In this document: positions 1 through 8,181 of the stretch, piece after piece
Position numbering within the stretch: the stretch's first letter is position 1
Layout: each line of letters opens with the position of its first letter
Program-made: the position numbers and the translations under genes
NCBI GenBank assembly: GCA_035379625.1
Contig: DAOSVM010000004.1
Span: 1-64,000, forward strand
Reading direction: 5' to 3'
From: DAOSCP01 sp035379625
GTDB lineage: Bacteria > Bacteroidota > Ignavibacteria > Ignavibacteriales > DAOSCP01
Length of the DNA: 64,000 nucleotides
The notes under the pieces: generated by a model
Database searches by the model: none
Told to the model about the DNA's origin: nothing
The model's input: only the letters and a program-made list of their open reading frames with translations

Positions 1-1
1 G

Positions 2-217
2 CTTATCGGGTGCGACAAACTGTTTATGTCCCACAATTAGCCAACTTTTAGTGGCAATACACAACTTACCGGTTACTACCGTGGAAATTCTACACACGAG
101 TTGACGGAATTAATTTGGAAATTCAAAACGGGTGGCGAGGTAAAGTCAAGTCCCGCGGTTACAGACGGGAAGGTTTTCATCGGTAGCTGAGATGGTTACC
201 TTTATGCGGTGAAATAA
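2..217 (+). pseudogene. Decayed fragment of a PQQ/BamB-like beta-propeller protein
   Basis: Reading from base 2 in one frame gives a stop-interrupted peptide. Its first part (PTFSGNTQLTGYYRGN, after a TAG at 38-40) resembles the start of PQQ-repeat proteins, usually WPMFRGNPQHTG. Its second part (WKFKTGGEVKSSPAVTDGK, then VFIGS-stop-DGYLYAVK) matches a PQQ blade, with a TGA at 188-190 where an aspartate is usual. The frame closes with TAA at 215-217. Intact family members have several hundred residues; only about one blade remains, so I read this as a relic. The left part may continue outside the window. The family assignment rests on motif resemblance only. Confidence 0.6.
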
Positions 218-239
218 GATAACGCAATATAACATTAAA

Positions 240-652
240 TAAGCGTAATGCGGGCCAATAGGCCCGCTAAAACTTTTTCTTTATCTTCTTACAAAGTGCA
301 GCTTAATGTTTTTATATTCCCACACAATTACCATAATGCTGCATCTGAACGCAGGGCTGGTTGGAAATTATGGATATATAGTATATGCAAATATATTGTA
401 TATGCAAATATATTTTTAGAAAAGGTTATTGTATAGTAAATACAATTATATCGCAAACACTAATATATAGCAATAACAATATTATTACATAATCTATTTA
501 AATTAAAAAAAATATATAAATAATATTTAGTTATTTAGCTAAATGTAAAAATATTAGCAAAAAATCTATAGTAAGGTAGAAAAATATTTTTGGCGTTAGC
601 CTGCCCGTGCGCCGTACGGCGCACGGGCTTTATGCTTACACCGTCTGAGCTA
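240..652 (+). mobile_element. Composite intergenic repeat element, copy 1 (left end truncated)
   Basis: Non-coding element with the same internal order as the copies at 35872-36405 (inverted) and 57938-58553. The left part keeps TAAGCGTAATGC and the hairpin GCGGGCC-AATA-GGCCCGC (about 245-262) but lacks the CCCCTTGC hairpin and the terminal box. The middle is a 17-bp repeat array (374-479). Next come the palindromic ATTTAGCTAAAT stretch (about 533-544) and a perfect 26-base GC palindrome (603-628, arms GCCCGTGCGCCG around TA). The right terminal box GCTTACACCGTCTGAGCTA ends at 652. The left hairpin, followed by a T-rich run, could also act as a terminator. Mobility is inferred from the repeated architecture; no target duplication was identified. 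Confidence 0.6.
374..479 (+). repeat. Array of six 17-bp quasi-palindromic units
   Basis: Units start at 374, 391, 408, 429, 446 and 463, each exactly 17 bases, with a 4-base insertion at 425-428. Examples are ATATATAGTATATGCAA, ATATATTGTATATGCAA and TTATATCGCAAACACTA. The shared shape is (A/T)TATAT(A/C/T)G(T/C)-four variable bases-(A/G)CAA. Arrays with the same unit lie at 36058-36236 and 58216-58358. Adjacent units create small dyads (TATATCGT...ACGATATA) on either strand. No protein is encoded. Confidence 0.65.
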
Positions 653-676
653 ATAAAGAGTCTTTTTTTTAATAAT

Positions 677-709
677 AAAGCAAGCTCGCTTACGCTCGCC
701 TGCTTTAAA
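677..709 (+). repeat. 33-bp short intergenic repeat, copy 1
   Basis: The segment begins AAAGCAAGCTCGCTTACGC and ends GCCTGCTTTAAA. It matches 36415-36447 over its full 33 bases with a handful of substitutions. Both copies lie a few bases outside a composite element end (652 and 36405). The AAAGCA...TGCTTT ends can pair as a weak hairpin. Function unknown; it could be a short satellite of the composite element. Confidence 0.5.
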
Positions 710-727
710 TTTATAATTTGGGTTTGG

Positions 728-2392
728 TTATTTATAAGCTTGTTGGTGAACATCTTTAACAGCACGGCCGGATGGATCGACAAGTTTTTTAAAGGATTCA
801 TCCCATGCTAAAGCAGTGGCCGTACTACAAGCAACCGATGCCTCAAATGGAACACATCTAGCTGCATCATCGCCCGGAAAATGTTCTGCAAAAATTGAAC
901 GGTAAAAATATTCTTCTTTTGTAGTCGGTGTATTGATAGGGAAACGATATTTTGCATTTGCTAATTCGTCATCCGAAACGAGTTTTTCCGTTTCTGCTTT
1001 TAATGTGTCAATCCAGCTGTAACCAACTCCATCAGAAAATTGCTCCTTCTGACGCCATGCAACTGATTCAGGTAAATAATCTTCAAAAGCTTTTCTTAAA
1101 ATCCATTTTTCTATTCTACCAGCAGGGCGCTTGTCTTCAGGATTTAATCTCATAGCAACATCCATAAATTCCTTATCAAGGAAAGGCACGCGTCCTTCCA
1201 CTCCCCAAGCTGCTAACGATTTATTTGCGCGTAAACAATCATACATATGGAGTTTAGAAAGTTTTCTTACAGTTTCTTCGTGGAATTCTTTTGCGTTAGG
1301 TGCCTTATGGAAATATAAATAACCGCCAAATATTTCATCTGAACCTTCTCCAGAAAGTACCATTTTTATTCCCATAGACTTTATCACACGAGCCATCAAA
1401 TACATTGGTGTTGAAGCACGAATTGTTGTTGTGTCATATGTCTCGATATGGTAAATTACATCTCGGATAGCGTCCAAGCCTTCTTGAATAGTAAAATTAA
1501 TTTCGTGGTGAATAGTTCCAATGTGTTTAGCTACATTTCTTGCATGCTCAAGGTCTGGTGCACCTTTTAAGCCAACAGCAAATGAGTGTAATTGTGGCCA
1601 CCATGCATCTTGTAAATCTCCACTTTCAACTCTTCTTGCAGCAAACTTTTTAGCAATGGCAGAAATTATGGAAGAATCTAAACCACCTGATAACAAAACG
1701 CCATAGGGCACGTCAGACATTAATTGCCTATGTACAGCATCTTCTAAGGCTTTTCTAAGAATATTTATATCGGATTTATTATCTTTTACAGCGTCATATT
1801 CAAACCAGTCTCTTTTATACCAGCGCTTTGGTTCAGAATCTTGACTATAATAATAATGGCCAGGCATAAATTCTTTGATAATAGTGCAATAACCTATTAA
1901 AGCTTTAAGTTCGGATGCAACATAATAATTTCCATATTGATCCCAGCCTTGATAAAGTGGAATAATTCCAATATGATCTCTGGCTATTAAAAATATATCT
2001 TTTTCAATATCATAGAGTGCAAATGCAAAAATTCCATTTAAGTCGTCAATAAAATTTATACCTTTTTCTCTATAAAGTGCTAAAATTATTTCGCAATCCG
2101 AATTTGTAAGAAATTCATAAGGTTGTTTTAAGGTTTTTCTTAATTCTTTGTGGTTATAAATTTCACCATTAACAGCTAAAACAACTTTACCATCTTTGGT
2201 ATATAAAGGTTGTTTACCGGATTGAGGGTCTACAATAGCTAACCTTTCGTGGGCAAGGATAGCTTTTTCGGATGTAAAAATCCCAGACCAATCTGGGCCA
2301 CGATGTCTTAATCTTTTTGACATTTCTAAAGCTTGCTGCCTAAGACTTTCATTTTTTTGTTTGATGTTGAAAATGCCGACTATACCACACAT
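728..2392 (-). CDS. asnB: Asparagine synthetase B (glutamine-hydrolysing)
   Basis: Cytosolic enzyme making asparagine from aspartate, glutamine and ATP (EC 6.3.5.4). The protein starts MCGIVGIF, so Cys2 is the N-terminal nucleophile of the class II glutaminase domain (about residues 2-190); RHRGPDWSG and VNGEIYN are typical of that domain. The synthetase domain has the pyrophosphate loop LSGGLDSS (about 233-240) and LSGEGSDEIFGGY. At 554 residues it equals the usual bacterial AsnB length. It is a single-gene unit transcribed away from the phosphate genes. Base composition looks richer in G+C than the genes downstream by eye, which may mean different origin or expression level. Confidence 0.96.
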   Translation of the reverse strand: MCGIVGIFNIKQKNESLRQQALEMSKRLRHRGPDWSGIFTSEKAILAHERLAIVDPQSGKQPLYTKDGKVVLAVNGEIYNHKELRKTLKQPYEFLTNSDCEIILALYREKGINFIDDLNGIFAFALYDIEKDIFLIARDHIGIIPLYQGWDQYGNYYVASELKALIGYCTIIKEFMPGHYYYSQDSEPKRWYKRDWFEYDAVKDNKSDINILRKALEDAVHRQLMSDVPYGVLLSGGLDSSIISAIAKKFAARRVESGDLQDAWWPQLHSFAVGLKGAPDLEHARNVAKHIGTIHHEINFTIQEGLDAIRDVIYHIETYDTTTIRASTPMYLMARVIKSMGIKMVLSGEGSDEIFGGYLYFHKAPNAKEFHEETVRKLSKLHMYDCLRANKSLAAWGVEGRVPFLDKEFMDVAMRLNPEDKRPAGRIEKWILRKAFEDYLPESVAWRQKEQFSDGVGYSWIDTLKAETEKLVSDDELANAKYRFPINTPTTKEEYFYRSIFAEHFPGDDAARCVPFEASVACSTATALAWDESFKKLVDPSGRAVKDVHQQAYK

Positions 2393-2529
2393 TAGTTTTA
2401 TTCCTTAATTTTATTTGACAGTATAATTACATTAAGATAAAAAATATTTTCAAATAGTCAAGTGGTTTATTTAAATTATTCTTTAAATCTTAAAAATTAA
2501 ATTAGTTTTTTTTTCAACTAAATAATAAT

Positions 2530-2537
2530 TATATTTG
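2530..2537 (+). promoter_or_regulatory. Candidate -7 promoter element TATATTTG
   Basis: TATATTTG matches the Bacteroidota-type -7 consensus TAnnTTTG and lies 28 bases before the chosen start at 2566. The upstream -33 position is only a T-rich run, so the match is partial. It would start the phoU-like/pit run with a leader of roughly 20 bases. Confidence 0.45.
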
Positions 2538-2565
2538 TACTTCAAAAAAAATAAGGATTTTGAAA

Positions 2566-3189
2566 ATGTTTAGAAATTTATTACCAAAAGAAGTAAACTT
2601 TTTTGAATTTTTTCAAGAACATATTGAATTGACAATAAAATTAGCAAATGAAATTGATGAAATATTCAAAAATCCTTCTATTATAGAAGAAAAATTAGAA
2701 CAAATTAGAAAATATGAAAAAAAATTAGATGGTATTGAAGTAAATTGTATTGAAGCACTACACAGAACTTTTATTACTCCTTTCGAAAGAACTGAAATTT
2801 ATAAACTTATTAAAAAACTTGATGATATTGCAGATGCATTAAACGGTGCATTATCACGAATACATCTTTATGATATTAAGGAAATTAAGCCTGAAGTATT
2901 ACAATTAATAGAAATTATTAAATATTCGCTGTACGATATAAAAGAATTAATAACACTAATTGAAGATATGAAAGAGATAGATAAAATTCGAACATTATGT
3001 GATAGTGTTAGAAAAAAAGAGACAGAAGGTGATAAAATATATAGAAATACAATTAAAAATTTATTTATTTCGGATAATGCTGTAGAAATTATCAAATGGA
3101 AAGATGTTATAGATAGAGTAGAAAGATCATTAGATAGATGCCAGGATGTAGCAAATATTGTTGAAGAAATTACAATTGATAATGCTTAG
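2566..3189 (+). CDS. PhoU-like DUF47 family protein (Pit accessory protein)
   Basis: Predicted all-helical protein of about 207 residues starting MFRNLLPKEVNFFEFFQEH, typical of DUF47/PhoU-like proteins encoded next to low-affinity phosphate permeases. Acidic and charged helices with repeated E/D-rich segments could bind metals, as in PhoU. A TTG lies 6 bases upstream in frame, but ATG at 2566 is better spaced from AAGGA (about 2552-2556). It is followed 12 bases later by pit, so the pair is probably co-transcribed and this protein probably modulates the transporter. Function is inferred from family and context; no enzymatic residues are seen. Confidence 0.85.
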   Translation: MFRNLLPKEVNFFEFFQEHIELTIKLANEIDEIFKNPSIIEEKLEQIRKYEKKLDGIEVNCIEALHRTFITPFERTEIYKLIKKLDDIADALNGALSRIHLYDIKEIKPEVLQLIEIIKYSLYDIKELITLIEDMKEIDKIRTLCDSVRKKETEGDKIYRNTIKNLFISDNAVEIIKWKDVIDRVERSLDRCQDVANIVEEITIDNA

Positions 3190-3201
3190 TGGAGATGCGA
3201 A

Positions 3202-4233
3202 ATGAATTTTAGTGAACCGTTAATATGGGTTGTTGTTTTTACAATAGCTATTGCATTAATATTTGATATTATCAATGGTTTTCATGATGCTGCAAACTCA
3301 ATTGCAACTGTAGTATCCACTCGCGTACTTTCTCCCCGTTTTGCTGTAATATGGGCTGCTTTTTTTAATTTTGTTGCTATGTTTATTTTTGCTCCTAAGG
3401 TTGCGAGTACAATTTCAAAAATTATAAAAATCAATCCATCAGATCTTACTTTTATTTATGTAGTTTTGGCTGGCTTACTTGGAGCAATTATTTGGGATTT
3501 AATTACTTGGTATTTTGGTTTACCAACTAGCTCATCTCATGCGTTAATGGGTGGTTTGGCTGGAGCTGCTATTGCTTATCAGGGTTTTGATACAATACAT
3601 TGGTGGAACTTAGAAAAAGCTATTTTGTTTATTCCTTTAGCCCCTACTTTAGGAATGGTTGTTGCTTTTGTAATAATGATTTCTGTTTATTGGTTATTAC
3701 GAAAATGGCGACCTTATACAGTTGATAAAGTTTTTAGAAAAGGGCAATTAATATCGGCTGCTGCGTATTCTCTCGGTCACGGAGGTAATGACGCTCAAAA
3801 AACAATGGGAGTAATTACAGCTTTACTTATAGCTTACGGTTATTTTCCATTGAATAAACAATTGTCTTTACACGATACACCTTCTTTGATGATAATATTT
3901 TCCTGTCACCTTGCTATGGCAATTGGTACTTTACTTGGTGGTTGGAGTATTGTAAAAACTATGGGTATGAAGTTGACAAAATTAAAACCTGTTCACGGAT
4001 TTTGTGCTGAAACAGGTGGCGCTTTGACTACTTATTTAGCAACTTTCTTGGGAATTCCAGTTTCTACTACACACGTTATCGCTGGTTCAATTATTGGTGT
4101 TGGTATGACTACTGGAATAGGTGGTATAAAATGGAAAATTGCATACAGAATAATTATGTCGTGGTTTTTAACAATACCTTTATCAGGTTTGATGGCTGCT
4201 ATTTGCTTTTGGATAATAAAATTATTTATATAA
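3202..4233 (+). CDS. pit: Inorganic phosphate transporter, PiT family
   Basis: Inner membrane phosphate (metal-phosphate):cation symporter of 343 residues with about 10 hydrophobic segments. Both inverted PiT signatures are present: DIINGFHDAANSIATVVSTR near residue 20 and LGHGGNDAQKTMGVI near 190. The short form without a large central loop matches other bacterial PiT proteins paired with DUF47 proteins. It lies 12 bases after the PhoU-like gene and 3 bases before coaBC, so it probably belongs to the same transcript. Confidence 0.93.
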   Translation: MNFSEPLIWVVVFTIAIALIFDIINGFHDAANSIATVVSTRVLSPRFAVIWAAFFNFVAMFIFAPKVASTISKIIKINPSDLTFIYVVLAGLLGAIIWDLITWYFGLPTSSSHALMGGLAGAAIAYQGFDTIHWWNLEKAILFIPLAPTLGMVVAFVIMISVYWLLRKWRPYTVDKVFRKGQLISAAAYSLGHGGNDAQKTMGVITALLIAYGYFPLNKQLSLHDTPSLMIIFSCHLAMAIGTLLGGWSIVKTMGMKLTKLKPVHGFCAETGGALTTYLATFLGIPVSTTHVIAGSIIGVGMTTGIGGIKWKIAYRIIMSWFLTIPLSGLMAAICFWIIKLFI

Positions 4234-4236
4234 AAT

Positions 4237-5451
4237 ATGCAAACATTATTAAAAAATAAAAATATTATTCTTGCTATTTCTGGTGGAATTGCAGCTTATA
4301 AAACACCTATTCTTGTAAGAGAGTTAATAAAACAAGGTGCTAATGTTAGGGTAGTAATGACTGAAGCTGCAAAACAATTTGTTACCAAACTTGCACTCGA
4401 AACAGTTTCTAATTATCCAGTTATTGATGATGTTTTTAATCTTCCAGTAAATTTAAAAACTTGGCATATTGAATATAGTGAATGGGCTGATCTTATAATT
4501 TTTGCCCCTGCAACTGTAAATACAATAAATAAAATTGCAAGTGGAATTGCGGATAATCCTGTTACAATTCTTGCGTGTGCTGCTAGAAAAAAATTGCTTT
4601 TTGTGCCTGCCGCTGATATGTATATGTATAATAATCCAATTTTTCAAGAAAATTTAATAAAATTAGAAACTCTTGGTCATTATGTTTTACCAGCTGAAGA
4701 AGGTTTTCTTGCTAGTGGTTTAAGTGGTATAGGGAGAATGCCTGAAATTGATAAGATTATCGATGCGACAAAAATAATTGTTATGAATTACCAAAAAGAT
4801 TTATGTGATAAAAAAATACTTGTAACCGCTGGTCCAACTTATGAAGATATTGATCCTGTTAGATATATCGGGAATCGCTCGAGTGGAAAAATGGGTTATG
4901 AAATTGCTAAAGCTGCTTATTTACGTGGGGCAAATGTTACACTTATTACAGGTCCAACAAGTTTGAATATTTATCCAGAGATAAAAAGAATTAATGTACG
5001 TTCAGCAATTGAAATGAAAGAAAGTCTTATTAATCATATACAAAATCACGATGTTTTGATTATGGCTGCAGCTGTGGCCGATTTTAGGCCTGTTAATGTT
5101 TCTGATAAAAAGATTAAAAAGGATAATAATTTTAATTTTATCATAGAGTTAGAAGAAAATCCAGATATACTATTTGAGATTAATAAATTTACAGAAGAAA
5201 ATAATATTAAAATCAAAAAAATTGGTTTTGCATTAGAAACTGATGATGAACTTAATAATGCAAAAAAGAAATTAAATAAGAAAAATCTTGATATGATTGT
5301 TTTAAATTCACTAAATGATAAAAATTCTGGATTTGAATTCGATACTAATTCCATTACAATTATCCGAAAAAATTCCGATGTCATTGAAAAATTTCCGCTT
5401 TCGTTAAAATTTGATATAGCAAATATTATTTTAAGTAAAATATATGAATGA
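4237..5451 (+). CDS. coaBC: Bifunctional phosphopantothenoylcysteine decarboxylase / phosphopantothenate-cysteine ligase
   Basis: Two-step enzyme of coenzyme A synthesis (EC 6.3.2.5 and 4.1.1.36), 404 residues, the usual length. The N-terminal flavoprotein half has SGGIAAYKTP, a WHIEYS motif carrying the catalytic His near 76, and APATVNTINKIASGIADN. The loop usually written PAMNxxMW reads PAADMYMY here, near 126; an aspartate at the Asn position also occurs in Bacteroidota-type enzymes (PAMDLDM). The C-terminal ligase half has VTAGPTYEDIDPVRYIGNRS with SSGKMG, then GFALETDD. It overlaps the glycosylase gene by 8 bases. Confidence 0.94.
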   Translation: MQTLLKNKNIILAISGGIAAYKTPILVRELIKQGANVRVVMTEAAKQFVTKLALETVSNYPVIDDVFNLPVNLKTWHIEYSEWADLIIFAPATVNTINKIASGIADNPVTILACAARKKLLFVPAADMYMYNNPIFQENLIKLETLGHYVLPAEEGFLASGLSGIGRMPEIDKIIDATKIIVMNYQKDLCDKKILVTAGPTYEDIDPVRYIGNRSSGKMGYEIAKAAYLRGANVTLITGPTSLNIYPEIKRINVRSAIEMKESLINHIQNHDVLIMAAAVADFRPVNVSDKKIKKDNNFNFIIELEENPDILFEINKFTEENNIKIKKIGFALETDDELNNAKKKLNKKNLDMIVLNSLNDKNSGFEFDTNSITIIRKNSDVIEKFPLSLKFDIANIILSKIYE

Positions 5452-6346
5452 TATAACAAAGTTAATAATAGAATCATTATTAATGCAAAAAGAGATTTTT
5501 GGTGATGATTTGTTTATTCCCAAAAATGAACTTTATGCTATAATTGAAAATCAAATAAGTATACAAAAAACAAAAGCTACAATCAAATCTGAAAATTTAC
5601 TCGAAACCGATAATAAAAATACATTAGAACAAAAAAAATTATTGAATGATATTAAAATAAATAAAAATGAAGTAAAAACAGTTTCAAAAGAAATATCAAA
5701 AACATTAAACTTAAAAGCAGTAGATATACTAAATAATGCCCTTAATTCTCAAAAAGAATTTGAAAATATTAAAACACTTGATGAATTTTTCAAACAAATA
5801 TGTAATTGTCAAAAATGCCCTTTAGGAAAGACAAGAACAAATTTTGTATTTGGTGAAGGTAATCCTAATGCAGATATTATGATTATTGGCGAAGGTCCAG
5901 GTGCCGAAGAAGATGCTCAAGGAAGACCATTTGTTGGGAAAGCAGGGCAATTATTGGACAAAATTATAGAATCAATAAAATTTAAAAGAGAAGAAGTTTA
6001 TATTGCGAATATTGTAAAATGTAGGCCGCCAGGAAATCGTATTCCACAAGCAGAAGAAGTTGATAAATGTTTACCATATTTAATAAAACAAATAGAAATT
6101 GTAAATCCTAAATTGATACTTTGTGCTGGGCTTACAGCCGCAACTTATTTAGTTCCACAAAAAGCGACTCTTTCGTCTTTGCGTGGAAAATTTTGGGATT
6201 TTATGGATAAAAAAGTACTTGTTACGTACCATCCTGCTGCATTACTTAGAAATCCAGCATTAAAGAAACAAACATGGGAAGATGTAAAACTTTTTAGAAA
6301 ATATTATGATCATAACATTTTAAAAACAAAATCAATTTTTGACTGA
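5444..6346 (+). CDS. Uracil-DNA glycosylase, family 4 (Fe-S type)
   Basis: DNA repair enzyme removing uracil from DNA. Residues about 110-290 form the family 4 domain: NCQKCPLGKTR (two cluster cysteines), GEGPGAEEDAQGRPFVGKAG (active-site loop), NIVKCRPPGNR with KC further on (remaining cysteines), and TYHPAALLRNP (the C-terminal HPxxLLR-type motif). The first 100 or so residues are a charged, lysine-rich extension of unknown role, also common in family 4 proteins of this group. It overlaps coaBC and ends 2 bases before dnaB. Confidence 0.92.
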   Translation: MNDITKLIIESLLMQKEIFGDDLFIPKNELYAIIENQISIQKTKATIKSENLLETDNKNTLEQKKLLNDIKINKNEVKTVSKEISKTLNLKAVDILNNALNSQKEFENIKTLDEFFKQICNCQKCPLGKTRTNFVFGEGNPNADIMIIGEGPGAEEDAQGRPFVGKAGQLLDKIIESIKFKREEVYIANIVKCRPPGNRIPQAEEVDKCLPYLIKQIEIVNPKLILCAGLTAATYLVPQKATLSSLRGKFWDFMDKKVLVTYHPAALLRNPALKKQTWEDVKLFRKYYDHNILKTKSIFD

Positions 6347-6348
6347 TT

Positions 6349-7773
6349 ATGGCAAAAAAGATTGCAAATAAAATAGAAATTAATTCCTTATCTTTACCAT
6401 CTGATGAAAATATCGAGATGAACGTAATTGGTACAATGTTATATGATAATGATTGTATTCCACAAGTTATAGAAATATTACCACCAGATGCATTTACAAA
6501 CAGTCTGTTCAGAAAATGCTATGAAATTATTATTGATTCCTTTGAGCATAACAGAAAAGTTGATTTAATAACAATTACTGACAGACTTTCGCAAGATGAA
6601 AAATTTGCTAAAAATATAGATGAAATTAAAAGTTTATTACTTGATATTACAACCAATCTGATTGCATCTATTAATGTAACTGAACATTCCAAAATTTTGC
6701 AAGATAAATATATAAGACGAAAACTTATCAATACTGGAATAGAAATTGCAAAAGAAACACAAAATTGGCAAGGTGAAGTTGATGATTTATTAGATTTAGC
6801 AGAGCATAAAATATTTGAGATAGCAGAAGAAAAAATGAAAACAAGCTATCAGGATATGAAATCTGCTATTTCTGACGCTTATCAATATATCGAAACAGTG
6901 CATACACATCAAGAACAAAGTTTTTCTGTTAAAACTGGTTTAAATAAATTAGATGATTTAACAGGTGGGTTTCATAAATCTGATTTAATTATTGTTGCAG
7001 CTCGCCCTTCTATGGGAAAAACGGCTTTTGCTTTAACTATTGCAAAAAATGCAGCACTTAGATATAAAGTACCAGTTGCTTTTTTTAGTCTTGAAATGTC
7101 AACTTTACAATTAGCTCTTAGATTGATTTGTGCCGAAGCTAAAATAAATGCTCATCAATTACGAACAGGGAAATTACCATCTAATGAAATAACAAAGTTA
7201 TCCAAAACTATTTATAAATTGTCAGAAGCACCAATTTATATTGATGATTCGCCTTTGCAAACGGTTCTTGATATACGAGCTAAAGTTAGAAGATTAGTCT
7301 CTGAGAAAAAAGTTGGTTTAGTAATGGTGGATTATTTACAGTTAATAAAGTCAACAGGTTCCTCAAAAGAAGTTAGCAGAGAAAGAGAAGTTTCAATAAT
7401 TTCTAGTTCCTTGAAGGCTCTTGCGAAAGAAGCTAATATTCCAGTTGTTGCATTAGCCCAGCTTAATAGATCTGTTGAACAAAGAAGTGATAAAATTCCA
7501 CAACTTTCCGATTTGCGAGAATCTGGTTCAATTGAGCAAGATGCCGACCTTGTAATATTTCTACATCGTCCCGAATATTACGGAATTAAGCAAACTAAAG
7601 AAGGAGAATCAACAGAAGGTGTAGCTCAAGTGATTGTTGCTAAACATCGTAACGGCCCAACCGATACTGTAAATACAAGATTTTTCAAAGAATATGCATT
7701 GTTCGAAAATTTAATTAATGCAGTTTCTATTGAAGAGAATTACCAACCAAATAATCAAGATCCAGGATTTTAA
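6349..7773 (+). CDS. dnaB: Replicative DNA helicase DnaB
   Basis: Hexameric 5'-3' helicase that unwinds the replication fork, 474 residues. The N-terminal domain (about 10-120) begins SLPSDENIEMNVIGTML, typical of DnaB. The RecA-like domain has TGGFHKSDLIIVAARPSMGK with Walker A SMGKTAF near 222, FSLEMS, Walker B LVMVDYLQL near 327, and ALAQLNRSVEQR. There is no sign of an intein, which is frequent in DnaB. It is the last gene of the 2566-7773 run. Confidence 0.97.
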   Translation: MAKKIANKIEINSLSLPSDENIEMNVIGTMLYDNDCIPQVIEILPPDAFTNSLFRKCYEIIIDSFEHNRKVDLITITDRLSQDEKFAKNIDEIKSLLLDITTNLIASINVTEHSKILQDKYIRRKLINTGIEIAKETQNWQGEVDDLLDLAEHKIFEIAEEKMKTSYQDMKSAISDAYQYIETVHTHQEQSFSVKTGLNKLDDLTGGFHKSDLIIVAARPSMGKTAFALTIAKNAALRYKVPVAFFSLEMSTLQLALRLICAEAKINAHQLRTGKLPSNEITKLSKTIYKLSEAPIYIDDSPLQTVLDIRAKVRRLVSEKKVGLVMVDYLQLIKSTGSSKEVSREREVSIISSSLKALAKEANIPVVALAQLNRSVEQRSDKIPQLSDLRESGSIEQDADLVIFLHRPEYYGIKQTKEGESTEGVAQVIVAKHRNGPTDTVNTRFFKEYALFENLINAVSIEENYQPNNQDPGF

Positions 7774-8103
7774 TTGTGATAGAAATAACAACTTATCCTT
7801 ATAATAATAGCTAAATATTCAAAAAATAATATTATTACTATAAAATTGTTAATTATAAATTAATAATATTAAAATAAAATTTAATTGTAAAATTATAAAA
7901 CTTTCTTAAAATTTATCGTGTCAAATATATAATTTATCCCATTAATTCCTACTAAATTTCTCAAATAATAACTACATTATTTTACTTTTCAATATTAAAT
8001 TTTAAACATTTATATATTAAATGATAGCTTGTAACTAAAAGAAATACAATATGATATAGTTAATGATGTAAGAAAAAGGATAAAAAAATATTCTTTTTTT
8101 TTC
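7774..8103. other. Intergenic region upstream of the division cluster
   Basis: About 330 bases of very AT-rich sequence between dnaB and the mraZ promoter. I see no convincing gene, tRNA or strong hairpin with a T tract. TA-rich runs could be low-affinity promoter or DNA-bending sequence. Confidence 0.5.
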
Positions 8104-8134
8104 TTGATTTATAGTCTATTTTACTTTATATTTG
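8104..8134 (+). promoter_or_regulatory. Promoter of the mraZ division and cell wall cluster
   Basis: TTGATT (8104-8109), then 17 bases, then TATATT (8127-8132) fits a sigma70 promoter. The same site reads TTG-N20-TATATTTG, which fits the Bacteroidota consensus TTG-N19-21-TAnnTTTG. Transcription would begin near 8140, at the edge of the MraZ operator. It is the only strong promoter seen before the 16-kb cluster. Confidence 0.7.
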
Positions 8135-8140
8135 CAATGT

Positions 8141-8170
8141 AAGTGGAGAAAAGTGTATAAAAGTGGAGAT
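8141..8170 (+). promoter_or_regulatory. MraZ operator: three direct 10-bp repeats
   Basis: Three head-to-tail 10-base units, AAGTGGAGAA, AAGTGTATAA and AAGTGGAGAT, lie between the promoter and the mraZ start. MraZ is known to bind direct repeats of GTG(G/T)-type boxes at 10-base spacing in its own leader. The position over the expected transcription start suggests autorepression of the dcw cluster. Confidence 0.75.
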
Positions 8171-8181
8171 ATTTCCCATTA

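Noticed and set aside
248..436. Short forward frame as a gene (62 codons)
   Set aside because: It spans a hairpin and the 17-bp array of composite element copy 1, has no ribosome site and no family-like sequence.
374..479. CRISPR array
   Set aside because: The 17-base units are contiguous and similar throughout, with no unique spacers, no 23-47-base repeats and no cas genes anywhere in the window.
535..801. Reverse-strand 88-codon frame overlapping the end of asnB
   Set aside because: It covers element sequence and the asnB tail in another frame; no similarity or ribosome site.
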